From Longitalea luteola (lineage in GTDB: Bacteria; Bacteroidota; Bacteroidia; Chitinophagales; Chitinophagaceae), in assembly GCF_017356035.1 (NCBI RefSeq), contig NZ_JAFIQX010000002.1:1-64000 (forward strand): a DNA stretch of 64,000 bases, given 5' to 3'. Positions 7,680-15,723 of this stretch are shown one piece after another. The notes below the pieces were generated by a model, which was not told where the DNA came from, did no database searches, and saw only the letters and a list, made by a program, of their open reading frames with translations. Every line of letters starts with the position of its first letter. Position 1 is the first letter of the stretch. A program made the position numbers and the translations under genes.

Positions 7680-7741
7680 AATCACCTATAGGAAAGTAAA
7701 GGTGCAAATTTGTTTTCCTGCATCCAATCACCTATAGGCGA
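7680..7741. promoter_or_regulatory. operators between HTH copy 2 and the 7778 gene
   Basis: ATCACCTATAGG (7681-7692) and TCACCTATAGGCGA (7728-7741, one mismatch to the perfect palindrome) flank the divergent promoter region. They match the operators at 7341-7405, so the HTH proteins may control both directions. Confidence 0.65.
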
Positions 7742-7777
7742 GTATTTGATTTTAGGAACCAATTAAACTTGTTTAAT

Positions 7778-8638
7778 ATGAAAACCTATAACCACCATCC
7801 TCAATGGCGCAACCAGCCGCTCCGACTCACAGAAGAACAAGGGCAAGATCCTAGGCCGGTTCTGGACGACTTTTTTCAATGTTACCATTTAAATGATGTC
7901 AGGCAAATTTTATGGGAATGGCTAACAGAGGTTCTTTGCAGCCAGCGCATAAATGAGCCTCTTGAACGAAACAATCATATTTACTTCTATGAAAAAGTAG
8001 AATTCGTTATTGAAGCCGCCTACGTAATTTGTAAAGGGCCAGATCATCAAATCAAGAAGAATTTCAGGTCAGAAAATGTAATACAAGTCGCTGAAACAAG
8101 GGAAAATGAGAGCGATCTAATTAAGCCTAAGCAACTTATTGAATATGTAGATAGTGACCCTTTTTACGTAATAAAAGAAGTTTTCAAAAACGAATCGCTG
8201 CCTTTTCTCCGGAATCAATTGCGTGACTGGCTGCGTGTAGCTTTATCGGCTGATTGCTCCATTTATGAAGAAGGAGAACAACGTAAACAATTGCTTTCCT
8301 TCCAGGATCAATTGATGATATTAGTTGAAGCTCTATTTGTTATTTATAATAAGAATAGAGAAAACGCAAATGTTGAAACGCAAATTTCCGAAACTGATAA
8401 ACCCCGGCTTCTTAACCAGGATCAGATTGAGAACCCGATGCAGGTGATAACCGAATTCTTTGAAAAGTTTCCTATCGTTTATGTTAGCCGGGAATTAAAC
8501 GATTGGTTGGAAGCTGGAATCTGTTATGCAGGCACTTATCCCGATAATATGAGCGAACTACAGGCATTATATACATACCGTAATGTTTTATGCCTTATAA
8601 AATCAGCCCACCGACTTATATACCCAATAAAGGCTTGA
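7778..8638 (+). CDS. triple-repeat helical protein of mobile elements, unknown function
   Basis: This ~286-aa protein is built of three ~85-residue repeats. Each contains P..V..(F/V)F, then a helix ending in L.(D/E)WL, a hydrophilic loop, and a second helix such as FYEKVEFVIEAAYVI, FQDQLMILVEALFVI or YRNVLCLIKSAHRLI. Family function is unknown to me. It lacks signals for export or catalysis. ATG 7778 is preferred over an in-frame TTG at 7769. It ends one base before the S24 repressor, so the two form an operon whose promoter carries HTH operators. Confidence 0.75.
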   Translation: MKTYNHHPQWRNQPLRLTEEQGQDPRPVLDDFFQCYHLNDVRQILWEWLTEVLCSQRINEPLERNNHIYFYEKVEFVIEAAYVICKGPDHQIKKNFRSENVIQVAETRENESDLIKPKQLIEYVDSDPFYVIKEVFKNESLPFLRNQLRDWLRVALSADCSIYEEGEQRKQLLSFQDQLMILVEALFVIYNKNRENANVETQISETDKPRLLNQDQIENPMQVITEFFEKFPIVYVSRELNDWLEAGICYAGTYPDNMSELQALYTYRNVLCLIKSAHRLIYPIKA

Positions 8639-8639
8639 T

Positions 8640-9311
8640 ATGATACAAGGTGATATACTAACTATCGGTAGCCGGCTACGGGAATTCAGATTAAGAACGA
8701 ATATTAAAATGCCTGCGGTTGCTGCCGCAACTGGCATTGCAAAAGAAACATTATATAAATGGGAAAAAGGCACGCGGCCCAGTAATCTTCAAGAATATTT
8801 CAAGCTAAAGTCGTACATCGACAAGACGGAAAACAAGCTGGAAATTGAAAGGCTTGACCTGGAAGACAAGAAACATGCAACCCTCGGCCTTCCCTTAAAT
8901 GGCGGAAAACCTGCGATTCCTCAAATGGATGGTAAAGTTGCAGCCGGTACAATTATTATCACCGATAATGAACCCCAATTAATTGTTGATAGAATCACTG
9001 CTCCGTTCCTTGGTGCGGCAGAAGGAGTGGTTGAAGTTGTCGGCCAAAGCATGGAACCTACATTTGTTAACGGCTGCCGGATAGTTATTTCCCGGCTCAA
9101 AGATTATAGAATGCTCCATTGGGGCTTGTATTATTATATTATTGATACTAACTGGCATGGAATTGTCCGGCGTGTTTACCAGGCAGATGGCCAGAACAGT
9201 TTAAGCTTAGGAACAGATAATCCTGACCAGTTAAAATATCCGCCAATTGAAATAAGCCTAGATCAGATTGAATCTATTTTTAAAGTAAGCGCGGCAATAA
9301 TTAAATATTAA
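8640..9311 (+). CDS. XRE-HTH / S24 (LexA-like) repressor with substituted catalytic Lys
   Basis: This 223-aa protein has an N-terminal HTH (residues 8-50: MPAVAAATGIAKETLYKWEKG) and a C-terminal S24 domain. The Ala-Gly cleavage site is in KVAAGTI (Ala102-Gly103) and the nucleophile is Ser137 in GQSMEPTF. Where LexA/CI proteins have the catalytic Lys, this one reads GIVRRVY (Arg177/178), so autocleavage may be lost or slow. It starts one base after the 7778 gene. It is a candidate master repressor of the element responding to DNA damage; the substitution makes that uncertain. Confidence 0.85.
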   Translation: MIQGDILTIGSRLREFRLRTNIKMPAVAAATGIAKETLYKWEKGTRPSNLQEYFKLKSYIDKTENKLEIERLDLEDKKHATLGLPLNGGKPAIPQMDGKVAAGTIIITDNEPQLIVDRITAPFLGAAEGVVEVVGQSMEPTFVNGCRIVISRLKDYRMLHWGLYYYIIDTNWHGIVRRVYQADGQNSLSLGTDNPDQLKYPPIEISLDQIESIFKVSAAIIKY

Positions 9312-9328
9312 ACATAACCTATCCATTT

Positions 9329-9529
9329 ATGAAACTTAGTCAAAAAGCACTCAAAGCAATAAACAATTCTACCATTCGCCGCCGGTTAATGGATGTGTTG
9401 GATTGTACAGAATTCACTATTTCCAGATACATCCAAAAAAACAGCGATAACCTCACTAAAGCTGCTGCTATGAAAGTTATTCGCGAAGCAACCGGATTAC
9501 CCGACCATGAAATTTTGGAAAATAATTAA
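9329..9529 (+). CDS. small DNA-binding protein (Cro-like)
   Basis: This 66-aa helical protein has an HTH-like centre (RRRLMDVLDCTEFTISRYIQ) and a C-terminal helix ending in GLPDHEILENN. Small proteins of this form are common in Bacteroidota elements beside repressors. It follows the S24 repressor by 17 bases and is probably co-transcribed. The next gene begins 90 bases later. Confidence 0.65.
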   Translation: MKLSQKALKAINNSTIRRRLMDVLDCTEFTISRYIQKNSDNLTKAAAMKVIREATGLPDHEILENN

Positions 9530-9619
9530 TCTATGTACTAAGGACCACGACAGAACCTACTGGTGGAATTATTTTCGAAAATTAAAGCCGTGGATTGAAG
9601 TAGTAATAAACTTAGACAT

Positions 9620-9979
9620 ATGGGAAAACAGCAATATAAATCTCAACCTGAATTTCCTGAAGAAAAGGCCGTGGAAATAATTCGAGTAGCTAATGATGCC
9701 ATGGAACCAGAGTTAAAATGTGGAGATGTCCTTTTTATTCAGAGGCAACCTCTATCGGCAATAGTTTGGGGTAGGCCTTATGTAATCCTTTTAAAAAGTA
9801 AAGAAATTCTCATTCGCCGTATATTTTACAATTCTCATGACCACATTATATTAGAAGCTGATAAAAAGGAGGATAAGTATCCCCGTGAATTTATCGCAGT
9901 TGGCCAAGTGGAATGTATTTTAAAAATCAAATTTGTCGAAAGGCGAATTACTGAAGTAATTGAAGTCATATTTAGATGA
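9620..9979 (+). CDS. S24-like domain protein lacking catalytic residues
   Basis: This 119-aa protein is the S24 peptidase half of a LexA/UmuD-like protein with no HTH. The active-site motif reads NDAMEPELKCGD, with Ala27 where the catalytic Ser stands in GDSMEP proteins, and ILIRRIF has Arg in place of the catalytic Lys. It is therefore almost certainly inactive as a peptidase and may act as a dimerisation partner or antagonist of the repressor at 8640. That role is inference. Confidence 0.75.
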   Translation: MGKQQYKSQPEFPEEKAVEIIRVANDAMEPELKCGDVLFIQRQPLSAIVWGRPYVILLKSKEILIRRIFYNSHDHIILEADKKEDKYPREFIAVGQVECILKIKFVERRITEVIEVIFR

Positions 9980-10040
9980 ACGGGCTTGATACAAATAACG
10001 GCGATTTTAACGATGCTACTAAATCAGAACCTTTAACCAG

Positions 10041-10070
10041 AAGCCCCGATGTGTCTACACCGGGGCTTTT
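10041..10070. terminator. bidirectional terminator
   Basis: AAGCCCCG/CGGGGCTT with a 12-nt loop is followed by TTTT on the plus strand. It lies between the convergent genes ending at 9979 (+) and 10079 (-). Confidence 0.8.
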
Positions 10071-10078
10071 ATTACATA

Positions 10079-10675
10079 TTACTTTAGCTTTTGCTGCAAT
10101 TTTTGGTTCTCAATATTGTTTTCTTCCAACTGTTGAATTATTCTGTATCGTTCCCTGACAGAATCTTCCATATGAATTACACTTCTTTCTATGTCCGGCT
10201 GATACAGATAAAGACTATCAGTGTATTTAAGTAATTGTCGGAGGTAATTGTTATTCTGCACCCTAAGAAACCTGTATTTGATATCGTTTTCTTTGAACAC
10301 GTTCAATTTATCCCAAGTGTTGTACCACCCTATACCGGCCAGACACAAACAAAGAATTGTGCCGAAAAGTATGTATATGTAATTAGAAAGGTAATGGTGA
10401 TGCGTTACTTTATTTTCTACCGGCTGTTTTAAAAGAGTTACCCCTTCGCGTAGATTCGAAGAAAGTTCCCGCATCTCGGTAGTAGGAAAGGATATCTGTT
10501 TTAAAATGATTTTTGCGTCCAATACTTCCTTTTTTATCTCCAATATTTCTGCTGAATTATTGGGGATGCTATTTAATTTTTGTTCAATGCTAACAATCTT
10601 TTCCTCCTGATTTTGAACCTTATTTGTCATTACCTCCATAAAAGGAGTTACCACATTATCTCCCTGATCGCTCAT
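10079..10675 (-). CDS. coiled-coil, membrane-anchored mobilization accessory protein
   Basis: This 198-aa protein has an N-terminal heptad-rich helix (about 20-75), one membrane span (YIYILFGTILCLCLAGIGWY, about 97-116) and a second helical segment ending in QQKLK. No enzymatic motif is seen. It follows the relaxase gene by 28 bases in the same direction. Similar coiled-coil membrane proteins occur downstream of MOBP relaxases in Bacteroidota, perhaps tethering the relaxosome to the membrane. The function is inferred from position. Confidence 0.6.
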   Translation of the reverse strand: MSDQGDNVVTPFMEVMTNKVQNQEEKIVSIEQKLNSIPNNSAEILEIKKEVLDAKIILKQISFPTTEMRELSSNLREGVTLLKQPVENKVTHHHYLSNYIYILFGTILCLCLAGIGWYNTWDKLNVFKENDIKYRFLRVQNNNYLRQLLKYTDSLYLYQPDIERSVIHMEDSVRERYRIIQQLEENNIENQKLQQKLK

Positions 10676-10703
10676 AATTTGATTTTAATGATTAATAAAC
10701 CTG

Positions 10704-11711
10704 TTACCTTTTGTGCTTTTGACTTTGCTTTTTCTTCCTGTTTACATACCCTTTATATGTAAACTCATAGGCTAATCCTTCATTGTGCTCTTCCGGTTTC
10801 AACAAGTCATCAACTACATTTTCTAACACCTTGGTTGTACCGCTTGAACCCTCCGGAGAGAGATTCTGATAGTTTTGACCAGGTACCCTTTTCTTTTTTT
10901 TTATGATTTTCTGGAAAACTTGTTTGGGATCTGTGGTCATTTTATTCTCTTCGACCTGACTATTTTTATTATTCAATTCTTCTATTTGTTGCTGGGCCAT
11001 AGCTTTCTGAAGCCCGGCATAAGAAAATTTCCGGTCAACCTGGCTGCCTTTGTAACAATATTTTCCAATCTTAAAACTAATTCCTTGCTTTTCATTTGTT
11101 TGACCTTTATACTTGTACTGAACCTCGATTCCCTGTTTAGATAACAGCATTTCTAAATCCTGCAGATTGCGGCAATGTGATAAGTTTTCAGCAATAGCTA
11201 TATAGATTTTATACCTGTTGGCCTCCGTTTCGTTAAGGTTTTCCAGGTGGGTTAAATCCAGGTTCTTTTTCAAAGCTGGAATTAATTTGTACTCTTCTGT
11301 GAGTTTCTGAGAAACCTTCTTTCCGCGTAGTCCCAGATAACTATCGCTGATTGATTTGCCATCGTTGTTGACCATGTTGGCAATAACATGCAGGTGAAGA
11401 TGAGCCTTATCGATGTGTTTAATAATTGAATACTGAGTATTTTTAATGCCCAGTCTGTCCAGGTATTTCTCTGCAATTTCCACCATCATTTCATCAGATG
11501 GTTTTTCACCTGGATAAAAACTAAGGATGCCGTGAAAACATGCTTTTTCTTTTGTAGGGCGCATTTGTTGCTGGATTAAAAAGTCATCAGCCATTAATTT
11601 GTAATCATGTCCTCTTACCCCTTCTGTAAATAAAACCTCCGCTTCAATCCGGTCACAAGCATATCGGCAGGTATGATAAAATGAACCGGATGGCACATGT
11701 TTACTTATCAT
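10704..11711 (-). CDS. mobB: relaxase / mobilization nuclease (MOBP-type)
   Basis: This 335-aa protein has the relaxase fold in its first ~200 residues. N-terminal tyrosines (Tyr12, Tyr17 in SFYHTCRY) are candidate nicking residues, and DKAHLHLHVIANMV (His104, His106, His108) is the metal-binding three-histidine motif. The C-terminal third is basic and low in complexity. It nicks at oriT and leads the strand into the recipient through a helper's secretion system. Its start overlaps the end of mobC by four bases (ATGA), so the two are translationally coupled. Confidence 0.9.
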   Translation of the reverse strand: MISKHVPSGSFYHTCRYACDRIEAEVLFTEGVRGHDYKLMADDFLIQQQMRPTKEKACFHGILSFYPGEKPSDEMMVEIAEKYLDRLGIKNTQYSIIKHIDKAHLHLHVIANMVNNDGKSISDSYLGLRGKKVSQKLTEEYKLIPALKKNLDLTHLENLNETEANRYKIYIAIAENLSHCRNLQDLEMLLSKQGIEVQYKYKGQTNEKQGISFKIGKYCYKGSQVDRKFSYAGLQKAMAQQQIEELNNKNSQVEENKMTTDPKQVFQKIIKKKKRVPGQNYQNLSPEGSSGTTKVLENVVDDLLKPEEHNEGLAYEFTYKGYVNRKKKQSQKHKR

Positions 11712-12061
11712 ACTTTCAACTTTTTTAAAATTACATCTAACTGAATTCTGTACCTTTCAAAAAGCGCAATGCCGCTCAATGTTCCTTCTCTATGGAAACA
11801 CTTTGCTACCTGGTTTATATTTGCAGACATGCCAGCGAGCTGTCGGACAAATTGCCGTTCCTCCTCAGTAAGACGGTTTTTTAAATCCGCATTTATAGCC
11901 ACATTACGGAGATAATTTGATATACTTGTTCCTGCAAGTGCTGCTTTTTCTTTTACTATAAAGTATTCGGATTTTGTAAACCGTACAGCTGCTCTGACAT
12001 CTTTCTTAATAACTTTTGGGCGTCTACCTGCTTTCTTTTTTTTCGTTCTCACTGTATTCAT
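11708..12061 (-). CDS. mobC: MobC-like relaxosome accessory protein
   Basis: This 117-aa protein has a Lys/Arg-rich N-terminus (KKKKAGRRPK) and then a ribbon-helix-helix-like segment (AAVRFTKSEYFIVKEKAALAG) and the MobC-type helix QLAGMSANINQVAK. It should bind oriT and recruit the relaxase encoded directly downstream. The candidate oriT lies just upstream of its start. Confidence 0.88.
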   Translation of the reverse strand: MNTVRTKKKKAGRRPKVIKKDVRAAVRFTKSEYFIVKEKAALAGTSISNYLRNVAINADLKNRLTEEERQFVRQLAGMSANINQVAKCFHREGTLSGIALFERYRIQLDVILKKLKV

Positions 12062-12252
12062 ACATCTTCATTTATTGGTTTTCTGTATTCCTTTTGCCGA
12101 CCAACGGGAGCAAAAGGCGAGCGTGTATTTGGCCTCTGCCAATATTTGTTCGACAAATACACCGCTCGCCTTTAAATTCGAGCAGTCAACATCGTTATTT
12201 GGGAGCTTTAATTTTTTAATTTTCTTCCATCTATGCCATCGATTTAATTACC
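12062..12252. other. candidate oriT with long imperfect inverted repeat
   Basis: The 191-bp gap between mobC and the primase contains a 19/20-nt inverted repeat, 12113-12131 (AAAGGCGAGCGTGTATTTG) and 12154-12173, with a single bulged base. The 22-nt centre holds two smaller inverted repeats (TTGGCC..GCCAA-type and TTTGTTCGACAAA). Its position beside mobC/relaxase and the hairpin fit an origin of transfer; the nick site itself cannot be seen. Confidence 0.7.
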
Positions 12253-13194
12253 TCAAATTCTCCTACCTCGACGAATATTCTGATTTAAGCTGCGCAGTTC
12301 ATCTATCAGCCAATCATTTAAATCTTTATGGTTCTCATATATCTGGCTGCGGTCAATGTATTTTTTTATGTGCCAGGTTAATGCCTTGGCAGTATAATTT
12401 AAACCAGCAGAATCCCGGTCTAATAGCAGGTAAACTTCCCGGTGCGCTTCCATCAGATTTCTGGATTTTTCAAAAAAAGAAAGTGAATTAAGGATGAGAA
12501 AATTCGCTTGTGGCTGGATTTCCTTTTGACTTAATGTTTGAAATGCTAGGTAATTAAAGAACCCTTCAAATACGACGACTTGCTGTTTTCCGTTGTCAAT
12601 AAAAGTTATGTCTTTGGGTGAACTGCTACATTTATACTTCTCATTTCTAAGTTCAAATCCACCTGATTTATTTTGAAAACCGATAACAGTATGCTTCTTT
12701 TCATATAGTAAAAAGTCAACTTCCATGCAATATTCCCTTGCAACATCTAATGAAATACATCTTTTTTCCAAATAGTTAAGAAGCGCTTTTGAATTCAACG
12801 AGCAGGTGTCAAGCAACACAATTTTGCTTGTGTTAGGGTCTTTTTCTTCACCAGCACCGGAGGGTGCTGAAGGAAAAGAACTGCTGGAATCAGCAGGCGA
12901 ATGAAACGAAATAACCGGGCGACCAATAAAAGTCGATAGGCGTTGTAAGAGTTCTCTAATAGAACAATTGTGATAAATTACTCCAAAATCAATCAGGTCG
13001 CCACCCTTACCCAAACCATGATCGTACCATACATTTTTTTGCTGGTTTATCTTGAAAGAAGGCGTCTTTTCCTCCCGCAATGGTGACAAATACCAATAAT
13101 CTTGATTGTGTACTTTTTGGGGATGGTAATTTAATGAAGCCAGGTATGCCACCATATCGATCTGCTTCGCATCTTCACACGAAAACTGCCTCAT
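12253..13194 (-). CDS. Toprim-domain DNA primase of mobile element
   Basis: This 313-aa protein has an N-terminal CHC2-like module (YWYLSPLREEKTPSFKIN...GKGGDLIDF) whose zinc ligands are replaced, as in related element primases. A Toprim domain follows with VVVFEGFFNYLAF (Glu) and LLLDRDSAG (DxD). It probably primes replication of the transferred single strand or of the excised circle. Its start overlaps the preceding gene by four bases. Confidence 0.87.
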   Translation of the reverse strand: MRQFSCEDAKQIDMVAYLASLNYHPQKVHNQDYWYLSPLREEKTPSFKINQQKNVWYDHGLGKGGDLIDFGVIYHNCSIRELLQRLSTFIGRPVISFHSPADSSSSFPSAPSGAGEEKDPNTSKIVLLDTCSLNSKALLNYLEKRCISLDVAREYCMEVDFLLYEKKHTVIGFQNKSGGFELRNEKYKCSSSPKDITFIDNGKQQVVVFEGFFNYLAFQTLSQKEIQPQANFLILNSLSFFEKSRNLMEAHREVYLLLDRDSAGLNYTAKALTWHIKKYIDRSQIYENHKDLNDWLIDELRSLNQNIRRGRRI

Positions 13195-13586
13195 ACATCA
13201 CGTTTTTCAATTTCTTTAGATGAATTATATTTTTCACGTTTGGGTTTCGAACCCTGTTCGGTTATGCTATTTTCAGTCTGACGTATTGACTCCCGACTAA
13301 AAACCTTTGGGTTCGTCAATCCATAACTACGAAGACTGTCTTTTAAATCAAGCCATAATCGGATATTGTAATCTGCCAATTCCTGTAATTCGTCGGGTGT
13401 TAATTTGTGAGGGTTTGAAACAGATGTAGAAATCTTGCCGTCCGCCTGTTCCTCAAACAAAGAGAAAATGTTTGGAACAAAGCCTTCTCCAATTTCCAGG
13501 GATTTGTTAATAAAGAAGCTGCTGCCATGCAATTTGATTTGTTTTCCAGTGCTAAGCTGGAAAGTTTGCCTTTTAAATTCAGCCAT
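13191..13586 (-). CDS. hypothetical protein co-transcribed with primase
   Basis: This 131-aa protein starts MAEFKRQTFQLSTGKQIKLHG. It has a beta-rich first half, a helical segment (LTPDELQELADYNIRLWLDLKD) and a hydrophilic, probably disordered tail. I do not recognise a family. The four-base overlap with the primase start shows they form an operon, so a replication or mobilization role is likely. Confidence 0.65.
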   Translation of the reverse strand: MAEFKRQTFQLSTGKQIKLHGSSFFINKSLEIGEGFVPNIFSLFEEQADGKISTSVSNPHKLTPDELQELADYNIRLWLDLKDSLRSYGLTNPKVFSRESIRQTENSITEQGSKPKREKYNSSKEIEKRDV

Positions 13587-13652
13587 AAGATTGATTTTTT
13601 TAATACGTTAATGGTGATTAATGCCCAATAGATTAGTGGGTGAAAAGAAAAA

Positions 13653-13976
13653 TTACTTTTCGACTATCCTGTCTGTTTCTGGATCAATAAAAGGCTGTCG
13701 GCGTTTTTGTTTTAGGTAGTCCATCACCTCTGAGCGCAGGAAATGAACCCGTCCACCTTGTTTATGGAAGGGCAGGCCCTGTTTCATCCATTCATGCAGG
13801 GTGACTAGAGAAACGCGGAAGATATACGCAACTTCTTTCCGGGTAAGAAGCGGTTCTTCTTCAGTTTTATGTGATTGGTTGGCAGTTTTTATGGGCGAAT
13901 TTTCCAGGCATTCCTTCACCGCCTCCTTGATCCACCGCCGAAAATCATTTTCATTAGGAATAAATAAAGTGTCCAT
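13653..13976 (-). CDS. excisionase-type helix-turn-helix protein
   Basis: This 107-aa protein has a MerR/excisionase-like HTH in residues ~45-92: LLTRKEVAYIFRVSLVTLHEWMKQGLPFHKQGGRVHFLRSEV. Bacteroidota elements encode such HTH_17 proteins as recombination directionality factors or transfer regulators. It heads the leftward mobilization gene set. Whether it excises the element is inferred from position and family. Confidence 0.85.
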   Translation of the reverse strand: MDTLFIPNENDFRRWIKEAVKECLENSPIKTANQSHKTEEEPLLTRKEVAYIFRVSLVTLHEWMKQGLPFHKQGGRVHFLRSEVMDYLKQKRRQPFIDPETDRIVEK

Positions 13977-14103
13977 AAAAATTTGTTTTATGGACGTAAT
14001 TTGGGTTAAGAAATGAGGAAAGTCAATGATGGATGGATCATGGATTTAATAAGTGTAGGACCCTGTGAGTTAGAAAGAGTTATGAATAGTTAAAGAGAGA
14101 TAT

Positions 14104-14964
14104 TTATGGATTTTGATCAAAGAAAAAGTCCTGTAGTGCTTTATCCAAACGCTTAAACTTTTCAGAATCGACATTAATATCCTTTGTTACCGCAGCGATG
14201 TCTTTTTGTATTGTATTTTGCTGTTTTTCTTTCCAGTCTGCAAAATGAAGCCTTAAAATTGCAGCCATGTCTATAGCAGAAAACGTGCTAAATAAACGCT
14301 GGTTGGCTTTTCCATTACGGCTATTTTTTTGCAAATTCTGCAAAATGTAGAGGAGTTGAATTAGCGAATGAAGGTGTTTTTGTTCAGCAACTCGAATATT
14401 GCCGGTTGCATACCCTTCACTCAGCTTCTCTACAAGTAGATTCAATTTTTCGGAAAGGTCATTAACAAGTTCATCAGCTTTGCCAGGATTCACGACCTCA
14501 GGATCATTTGCAATAGCCCGCATACCCTGCTCAATTTCGTGCTGTAATTGGGAATGTTGCATAGCCGTAAGCTCTTGTTCTTTCTCTTGCAACCAGTACA
14601 GTACAAATTGTAACTTTTGCTTCCAGATACCTGTAAGTTTTATATTAAGTCGGTCATGCACCTCATACCTTAGAAATTTGAGAAAAGCCTGCTTATCTTG
14701 ATAGTGGTTATAGTGAAAGTTTATATAATCGGAAATATCAGAACCAGAATATTCATAAAGTTTATTAAATATATCATTCTTGTACCTTACACTAAAAGGT
14801 TCCTTCTGAAAATATAGGAAGTAATCCGGCTTGTAGGGCCCTATTTTGTATTGGAAGAATATAGGAAATGTTCCAGGCGCTTTATTGTTTCCCGAAAGTC
14901 CAACCCAATCCGAAATCATGTTTCGGAGAATCATATTCGAAAATAACCTTTGCTTCAATAACAT
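14104..14964 (-). CDS. hypothetical helical protein of the mobilization region
   Basis: This 286-aa protein has a Tyr/Phe-rich N-terminal third (PIFFQYKIGPYKPDYFLYFQ) and a mainly helical remainder with coiled-coil stretches. There is no signal peptide or enzyme motif. It is read leftward like the mobilization genes but separated from them by ~130 bp. I do not recognise a family. An element regulatory role is possible, given its place between excisionase and cargo. Confidence 0.6.
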   Translation of the reverse strand: MLLKQRLFSNMILRNMISDWVGLSGNNKAPGTFPIFFQYKIGPYKPDYFLYFQKEPFSVRYKNDIFNKLYEYSGSDISDYINFHYNHYQDKQAFLKFLRYEVHDRLNIKLTGIWKQKLQFVLYWLQEKEQELTAMQHSQLQHEIEQGMRAIANDPEVVNPGKADELVNDLSEKLNLLVEKLSEGYATGNIRVAEQKHLHSLIQLLYILQNLQKNSRNGKANQRLFSTFSAIDMAAILRLHFADWKEKQQNTIQKDIAAVTKDINVDSEKFKRLDKALQDFFFDQNP

Positions 14965-15252
14965 AACGCACGATTTTCTTTAGGTTAAAAAATGTTGATT
15001 AAAAGAGCTAATCTAAAGATAAAGAATAGAAGGAAGATTTGCGTTATATCAGAATAATTAATATGGTGGTTTATCTAGTTTGATTCAATTTAACTTCATT
15101 TGATATGGAAATTTTTAAGACGGCATTACGGAGTTTGTCGAACCGACAAAGTTTTACTTTTTTCGATTCCACCCGTAACCAGCGCGGGATGGAATTAATA
15201 TGTGAATAAAGCGATGTAATTACTTGCCAATCCAAATAACTTTTGATCTTCT
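14965..15252. other. structured intergenic region
   Basis: No gene is seen. A perfect hairpin TTTGTCG/CGACAAA (15134-15150, 3-nt loop) is followed on the plus strand by a T-rich run. A GC-rich patch (ACCCGTAACCAGCGCGGG) lies at 15171-15188. It separates the JAMM operon from the mobilization genes and may hold a promoter, terminator or protein-binding site. Confidence 0.4.
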
Positions 15253-15723
15253 TTAAAGAAACGTAATTGGTAAATAATAAAACAAACGTTTCTTTTTATC
15301 GAAAGAAATGGCAATCATCTGTTCTTCCAAATTATTCGACGAAAAATCCAAAAATCCAACAATTAAAAATACTAACTCGCCATATTGCCATTCCATAGTC
15401 TGCTCTCCAATTGACATTAAATCTTGTTCACTTGGTAATGGATATTTCTGCGGGTGCGTATGCCATTCACCTACAAAAATGTTTAATCCAATTGACTTAT
15501 TGTACTCATTGTCAATGTATGTATGCATAAAATCTTTGTCCATTACAAATTCTACCTCTGTATGCATTGCCCTAGGCCCTGGACCGGATGCGGCTTCAAT
15601 AATAAGATGTTTGTCTTGATAGTGTCCACATAAAACACCACCCGTCTCTACCGTCTTAAATAGCGATATTTCATTAATTAAGTTTTGCTTTGCAGACGGT
15701 TGAATATAAATTCCTTGAATCAT
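15253..15723 (-). CDS. JAMM (MPN+) metallopeptidase of the ubiquitin-like system
   Basis: This 156-aa protein carries a complete JAMM zinc site: Glu26 (ETGG), His88-x-His90-x7-Ser98-x2-Asp101 in GEWHTHPQKYPLPSEQDL. Bacterial JAMM proteins of this size linked to E1/E2 genes cleave ubiquitin-like modifiers, either maturing the C-terminus or removing it from targets. It overlaps the E2-E1 gene by four bases, and E2-E1 overlaps the ubiquitin-like gene by four, so all three are one translation-coupled operon. Confidence 0.92.
   Translation of the reverse strand: MIQGIYIQPSAKQNLINEISLFKTVETGGVLCGHYQDKHLIIEAASGPGPRAMHTEVEFVMDKDFMHTYIDNEYNKSIGLNIFVGEWHTHPQKYPLPSEQDLMSIGEQTMEWQYGELVFLIVGFLDFSSNNLEEQMIAISFDKKKRLFYYLPITFL

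Noticed and set aside
9976-10158. 60-aa plus-strand ORF after the second S24 gene
   Set aside because: It runs through a strong terminator and into the 3' end of the convergent coiled-coil gene, and its composition is not protein-like.
12075-12491. 138-aa plus-strand ORF over the oriT region
   Set aside because: It spans the inverted repeat and the 3' end of the primase, with composition unlike a protein.
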